This document shows, piece after piece, positions 58,809 to 64,000 of a DNA stretch of 64,000 nucleotides. Under the pieces are notes generated by a model that was not told the DNA's origin, did no database searches, and saw nothing but the letters and a program-made list of their open reading frames with translations. Positions within the stretch are counted from its first letter, which is position 1. Each line of letters starts with the position of its first letter. Source of the DNA: Morchella semilibera (taxonomy: Eukaryota; Ascomycota; Pezizomycetes; Pezizales; Morchellaceae); contig CM018603.1 in the NCBI GenBank assembly GCA_009192285.1, positions 2,038,588-2,102,587 on the forward strand, given 5' to 3'. The position numbers were made by a program, and so were the translations under genes.

Positions 58809-59694
58809 GATCAGGTCCCCTCCAAGGGCCTAGCTCCTGATAGGCCGAGGTTTCGAAGGGTATTGATCGTGAAATGCTTTTCTAATGTCAGGGCTATGCT
58901 CCAAATCCCTCGAAGGTTGCCAGGACGGTTCTTCATATCCAGCATATCTAACCAAGTACTCCACACGTCGCCCCCTCTTCCGCGAATCCAATATCTCCTC
59001 TACTTCCCATTCAGTCTCTCCTTCAACTTCCACCGGTGGGGGTGGTTCAACAATTTGTCCAGGAATAGGATCCCCAACTGTCGGCGATAATAATGAAACA
59101 TGAAATACCGGATGTATTTTCATAGAGGCAGGTAATTCCAACTCGTAGGCATAAGGACTCACAATTGGTTTAACCGGGTAAGGACCAATTTGTTTCCAGT
59201 CAAGTTTTTTCGAGGGTCGTTTTGTTTCAATGTTTCTAGTCGAGAGCCAGACCAAATCGCCGACCGCATATCGAGGTGCCGGAGTCCGGTGTAAATTGGC
59301 CATCTCCTCCTGTATCTTCTGCGCCCTGAACATCTCGCTTTTCAGAATATCAAATACTTGAGACATCTCTCGTGCCAACCCATTAGCCTGGTCCTTATTC
59401 ACCGTCTGTCTGTGCCGTAAAGGTCCAAATGTCATTCTCAGATATCTCCCATAGTTAGCCTGGAAGGGGGACATATTAGTAGTTTCGGAAATATGATTAT
59501 TAGTAGCAAATTCAGCCAGAGATAAAAAGTCCACCCAGTTATCCTGTTGATATGATACATAACTGCGGAGGTACTGCTCTATAATCGCATTAATCCTTTC
59601 TGTTTGCCCATCAGTTTGGGGATGAAATGCTGTGGAGTAGCGAGGGGCAATTTCCAGCCGTTCACAGAGAGCTTTCCAAAATTCAGCAGTAACT

Positions 59695-59831
59695 TATCAG
59701 CAAGACTTCATTTGTCTCCTGATGTCTCCTGAGCCTCAGGAGACTCAAAAAATATCCAGGAGTCTCAGGAGACTCTCAGGAGACTTGGGAGACTGTTGGG
59801 AGACTCCAGTCACAAGTTGAGTTTGCTGATG
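59695..59831 (+). mobile_element. MITE-like repeat, copy 6, recombinant
   Basis: 137 bp. Its left flank and left terminus (TATCAGC) equal those of copy 4 in Gypsy A integrase. Its right terminus is GCTGATG and the right flank (CACCCGAGAATAAG) belongs to RT. It is therefore a hybrid left by recombination of two insertions. Confidence 0.85.
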
Positions 59832-60529
59832 CACCCGAGAATAAGTATAAATAAAGCGTCGATAAAAATTAGCAAACCCAAGAAACTCCTGAACCTCCTT
59901 TACTGTCTTCGGCGCCTCCCAGTCCACAATCGTCTGTACCTTAGGAGGATCCATCCTAATTCCTCCAGGGGTCAAAATCATGCCCAAATATTTTGTTTCC
60001 TGTACACTAAATTCATATTTCTCTGGTTTTAGGTGTGGATCTCGTTGGTCTCCAAGGCTTCCAGCACTTGTTGCACATCCTTTTGATGTTGTTCCAAGGT
60101 TTCCGAATAAATAAGAATATCATCCAGATAGGCCGTAGCACAATGATACAGAAAGGGTCGAAGGATATCATTAATCCAGCGTTGAAAAGTAGCCGGCGCA
60201 TTGGTTAGACCAAAAGGCATTACCAAATATTCCTAATGTCCATAGCGGGTCCTAAAAGCCGTTTTCCACTCGTCTCCCTGCTTAATCCTAATCTGATTGT
60301 AGCCTCAACGTAGGTCCAGCTTGGTAAAATAATTGGCTCGGGCCAAATTGGCCATTGTTTCCGGTGTAAGGGGAAGAGTATACCGATCTTTAACTGTAAT
60401 AGCATTTAGCTTCCGATAGTCAACGCACAAACGCAGAGATCCATCAGCCTTTTTAACAAATAGCACCGGGGCATCAGCTGGAGAGTTGCTGGACCGAAGA
60501 AATCCTTTCTGCAGGGTATCGGCCAAGTA

Positions 60530-60666
60530 CATCAGCAAGACTTCATTTGTCTCCTGATGTCTCCTAAGCCTCAGGAGACTCAAACAATATCCAGGAGTCT
60601 CAGGAGACTCTCAGGAGACCTGGGAGACTGTTGGGAGACTCCAGTCACAAGTTGAGTTTGCTGATG
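60530..60666 (+). mobile_element. 137-bp MITE-like repeat, copy 7
   Basis: CATCAGCAAG..TTTGCTGATG flanked by TA on both sides inside Gypsy C RT. The empty site is visible in Gypsy A near 43180 (GGCCAAATAATCCC). Confidence 0.9.
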
Positions 60667-61588
60667 TAGTCCCTTAACGCCTTCAACTCCTCCCGTGACA
60701 TACTATACATGGGACCAAAGGGTGGTGCTGTTCCTTCCTGGAGCTTGATCTCATGGTCGTAGGGGCGATGTGGCGGTAATCTAGAGGCATTGGTCTCACC
60801 GAACAACTGTCGAAACCGCTGATAATCAATTGGGATCGTTCCATCAGGTTAGCAGGCATCTCCAATATTTTATTGACAGCATATAGAGTAGTCGAATAAA
60901 CCTGGACAGTAGGATCTTGGGAAAGTTTCCTAAACGATCGAGGGGTGACTGCCGAAATATGGGTAACCGGCCTCTCTGGTGGTGGTGTTGAAAACCCCCG
61001 AGCAACAATAGGTTTGCGGTTGGCTATGCAATGTTCAAGACATACTGAGGACTGGAAGCGAATCTCATTCCTTCCGCTGTCGATAACAACTCCATGTCTC
61101 CTCATCCAAGGTATCCCCATCACGATCGGGTAGTGTCCCAACTTCGTAACAAAAAAGGACCTTCCTCCACATGTCCATTAATCTCCAATTCCAACGTCAC
61201 CTTCCTAGTCACTTTCCCTGACTCAATAGGTCTTCCATCAATCACATCAATCTCCCTCTCAGTTCTCAAATTCTTCATTTTTAATTCATGGCGGCGCACA
61301 AAATCTTCATCAATGAATGCATATCCCGACGCTCCGGTATCAATCAAGGCATAGGTGGGTACAATATATTTTTTGTTTTGCGAAATAGAACAAACTACAA
61401 TCAATTGATTCCCATCCATTTCCCCTTCTGATACCGAAAACGTAGAAATAGACACCTTAGAAACAACTTTAGGAGGTCCCTGGGCTATACCGCTTAGGCC
61501 AGGGATGAATCTTTTAACTCCTCCTCATCCGATGACATTTCCTCCTCCTTTTCCTTCCTCTCTTTCCTTGCTTCCAACAACGCTCCCC

Positions 61589-62728
61589 TCATCCTAGGTG
61601 CTGCCCTCCCTGAGGGCGAAAGCTTACAGTCCCTGACCAGATGTCCAATCCCCCACAATAATAACAACGATTTTCCACACGGCGTGCCTCCCTTTCTCCT
61701 GGGAGACGATAACTATTAGACAAATCCATAGCAACAGCTCCCCCGGGAGTATAGGACGGGTGGGCCGCTGGCGCAGCTTTCTTCGGTGGTGGTTGAGGTG
61801 GTCTTCGTACAACTGGGGATGTTGCTGTTACAAAGGGGGGACGAGGAGCAAAGGGGCGCTGAGCAGGGGCACTTGGGATCTGAAAACGAAATCTCCCCAT
61901 CCTGGCCTGCAGCGTCCACTGCTTATTATCAAGACGTTAAAGAAGTAGCCGGCAATCTTTAATCGTGGTTGGTGTCTCATTCTGAATCATCAGGGCCATT
62001 AGGTCCTGGTTAAGTCCCTCCAACAAGCATTCAATCTTGGCCGCCTCGTTGAACTCAGAGTCGGCAGCATATCGCTGAAACTCTGCAAAGTACTCAGAAA
62101 AGGTGCGTTGACGCTGCCTGATCTCCCTCAGATTACGAGCAGCAGTAGCAGCGCGATCCTGGTCCCCGATGGCCTTGTCCAAAATTTCAAAAAATTCCGC
62201 CATGGAATCGAGAGCGATTCCCTCATCCGTAATATAGACTAGAAATTGGTCCGCCGCCGGTCCTTCCAGTCGAGAAATAGAATACGCCAATTGTTGAGCC
62301 GAAGTAGGAAAACGATCGAGGTTAGCCGTAAGTTTAATTTGTAATTGTCTTTGAAAGGTCCGAAGGGTCTTGCGATCGCCCCAGTATTTCTCCGGGTCGT
62401 GGAGTTTCTCTGACTTAGAGGGCTTGGTTAAGTCGTCATGGAGCTCCTCTAAACCTCCTTTGACTCCTTCTTGCAACCTTTTGATCTTGGCCCGTAGTCC
62501 CTGGACTTCTTTATGGAACTCGGCCCGGCCTTGTTCTGTTTCGGAGCGGTGAGTGGTGAGGTCGACTGCATATTGCTGAACCCCTCCGTACGCTCTTTGG
62601 AGAAGGGCGTATGCTTGCTTCGCTTCCTCCGTTGCGGCGGGGTCCACTTGAGGGTGAGCGACAAAGAACCCTTCGAGATCCGTATGGAGCTTTTGATAAT
62701 CAAATGCATCGGTATTGGGGGTGGTCAT
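61589..62728 (-). pseudogene. Gypsy C gag
   Basis: Starts at 62728 like Gypsy A gag. TAA at 61937-61939 replaces a CAA Gln codon present in Gypsy A (LLLQRLDNKQ). The rest (61900-61589) has the Pro-rich part and a zinc knuckle start CYYCGG with the same five-G frameshift as Gypsy A. Confidence 0.85.
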
Positions 62729-62789
62729 GGTAGGCTATAGTGCGAGGAACTCGGACTGTGCCAGTCGAGCAAGAATGGTCTCGTCTTAG

Positions 62790-63420
62790 TGTGACAGAGT
62801 AACCTGACGCAAAGAAGAAGATGACAATGATGACGCAGATAGGCTCGAGGAGCACAGTCTACGAGACGAGGTAACTGACGAAGACAGCGACAACACCGGG
62901 CAGGCACAAGCACAGACACCGGCGAAGACAAAGGCAAGGGTAAGAGCACAAGAGCACAGAGCAGGGAGAGTGAGGACCGAATGGACCTCAATGGGAACTA
63001 GGAGAGATACTATAGTTTCCCTCGTTGGAGGACAGAATCTTGGGTACGAGAAACTATGGCCGAAGGATAGGAGTATATTCCTATATACCTAGATAACAGG
63101 AAGACGAGACAGAGAAAAAAGAAAGAAAGAACTAAGGAAAACATCTATCCCCGCTATTTAACACACCTCCTCCACTAGTCTGCTATGACTCACACTTTCG
63201 CTCATAGAATCTCGTGGAAACCCGTCGCTACCACACCTCGTACTCCTCCCCACCATCTCCGCTATTCTCTATTACCAATCCATCACGCCATCGAACCTCC
63301 CAGAACCTAATGACGACAACCTCCACCTCGCACTCCCCACTCTCGCTTAACATTTCCCCAACAACCACAACCGTGCATCGTCTACCGAACTGTCGAAACA
63401 AATGCCAAGAGGCCGGGACA
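62790..63420 (-). repeat. 5' LTR of Gypsy C
   Basis: 631 bp, TGTGACAGAGTAACCT to ..GAGGCCGGGACA, same family. Confidence 0.9.
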
Positions 63421-63807
63421 CCCGAATCCCTTGCTGTCCCGTACGAAATCCTCTGGAATTTTTACTCCTATTACTACAAAATCAATTTGCTATCCTGTAC
63501 AAAATCCTTAGAATCTTGGCCATCCGGCATATCGAGTTGGCACTGTACTACAATACTCTATGTTTCAGAAATATAGAAGTAAGACATTGGGAGGTGATTT
63601 GGTTGGTCAGTTGGACAAATTTGCAAGGATTGATGAGAGGGTAGGTGCCTAAGCACGATACATCAAATCTAGACAGTTGGAGCAGGTAGAAAGAAACCAC
63701 AAACTGACACAACGAAGAACTATTAGAAAATTAAAAACCGGGAAAGAGTAAATCGACTGGGCAGGTGAATCCATTACCATTAGGGGGCCAGTCCGACCGC
63801 AGTCGAC
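63421..63807. other. Unassigned flank of Gypsy C
   Basis: Low-copy-looking sequence between Gypsy C and the next LTR. No domain or gene is recognised in the short frames. Confidence 0.4.
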
Positions 63808-64000
63808 TGTCCCGGCGTCTTGGCATCGGTTCCAAGGGTTCGGTAGTCGAAGCGCTGTTATGATTGTTAGGGTAATGCTAAGCGAGGAAGGGGTGAATTA
63901 AGGGGGGGTGTCGTTATTGGATTCTAGGAGGTTCGATGGCGTGATGGATTTGTAATGTAATTAGCAGGAGATGGTGGGGAGGAATATGAGGTGTGGTTGC
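63808..64000 (+). mobile_element. LTR of Gypsy family A, cut by window end
   Basis: Starts TGTCCCGGCGTCTTGGCAT at 63808 and follows the family A LTR, diverged, to the window end. Confidence 0.8.

Larger units (their letters stand above)
58830..61455 (-). pseudogene. Gypsy C pol remnants
   Basis: Protease (61455-61120, LIDTGASGYAFIDEDF), the start of RT with [13 protein letters not shown], a MITE, more RT with KLDLR followed by TGA (60305-60307, Trp in Gypsy A), TAG at 60233-60235, YLDDILIYS, then the chimeric MITE, then integrase C-terminus and chromodomain (EYLVRYAGYEEPSW). RNase H and the integrase core are deleted. Confidence 0.88.
58178..63420 (-). mobile_element. Gypsy C: family A copy with internal deletion
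   Basis: LTRs 58178-58808 and 62790-63420, flanks TCCGA and CCCGA (one change). Same gene order as Gypsy A, with nearly identical 3' end. Two MITE copies lie inside, 59695-59831 and 60530-60666; the first bridges integrase directly to RT, so about 1.25 kb of RT, RNase H and integrase is gone. Confidence 0.93.

Overview
The window is nuclear DNA of a filamentous fungus, almost certainly an ascomycete. Short GT..AG introns, an NCS-1 protein of fungal ascomycete type, a KxDL protein and Mediator subunit 4 point that way. The wealth of Plavaka-type, DUF6532-like and Ty3/Gypsy elements would fit a TE-rich Pezizomycete, but that placement is inference. Five host genes are visible: a TM9/EMP70 nonaspanin (10376-12428, -), a Crinkler-like nuclease/kinase protein (13578-15765, +), KXD1 (18159-18783, -), NCS1 (21208-22138, -) and MED4 (53582-54500, +). 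Almost everything else is mobile DNA.

Layout. 1-9103: degraded Plavaka-type transposase on the minus strand, a set of plus-strand accessory ORFs (acidic/basic repeat protein, DUF6532-like protein), and a second Plavaka fragment. 9104-9968: an LTR copy joined to an integrase fragment. 10376-22138: host gene island. 22815-23115: large interrupted palindrome. 23189-26034: a Tc1/mariner-type transposon with 15-bp terminal inverted repeats and TA target duplication. 26040-53487: a deeply nested block. 53582-54500: MED4. 54879-58077: a PiggyBac element split by a 1.1-kb insertion. 58178-63420: a deleted Gypsy copy. 63808-end: the start of another LTR.

The most interesting object is the nested block. 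When five insertions are subtracted by their target duplications (Gypsy B, solo LTR 37019-37648, full Gypsy A, a pogo-type transposon, solo LTR 51711-52339), about 9.7 kb remain. They form one coherent unit with four genes: an AT-hook/coiled-coil protein and a RecQ-like helicase on the plus strand, and a 134-residue unknown protein and a DUF6589-like protein on the minus strand. Reading frames rejoin exactly at the duplications. The unit is bounded by AGCCT-N7-AGGCT hairpins and by an 8-bp direct repeat GTAACTTA, and carries subterminal tandem repeats at both ends. I propose it is a large DNA transposon (or a related replicating element) of a kind I cannot assign to a named superfamily.

Two other themes recur. 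A 137-bp MITE-like repeat with 2-bp target duplications appears seven times, every time inside another transposon; two copies recombined to delete 1.25 kb of a Gypsy element. Nonsense codons in the elements are mostly single C-to-T or G-to-A changes of Gln, Arg or Trp codons, several proven by comparison between copies, which is the pattern expected from repeat-induced point mutation or methyl-cytosine decay.
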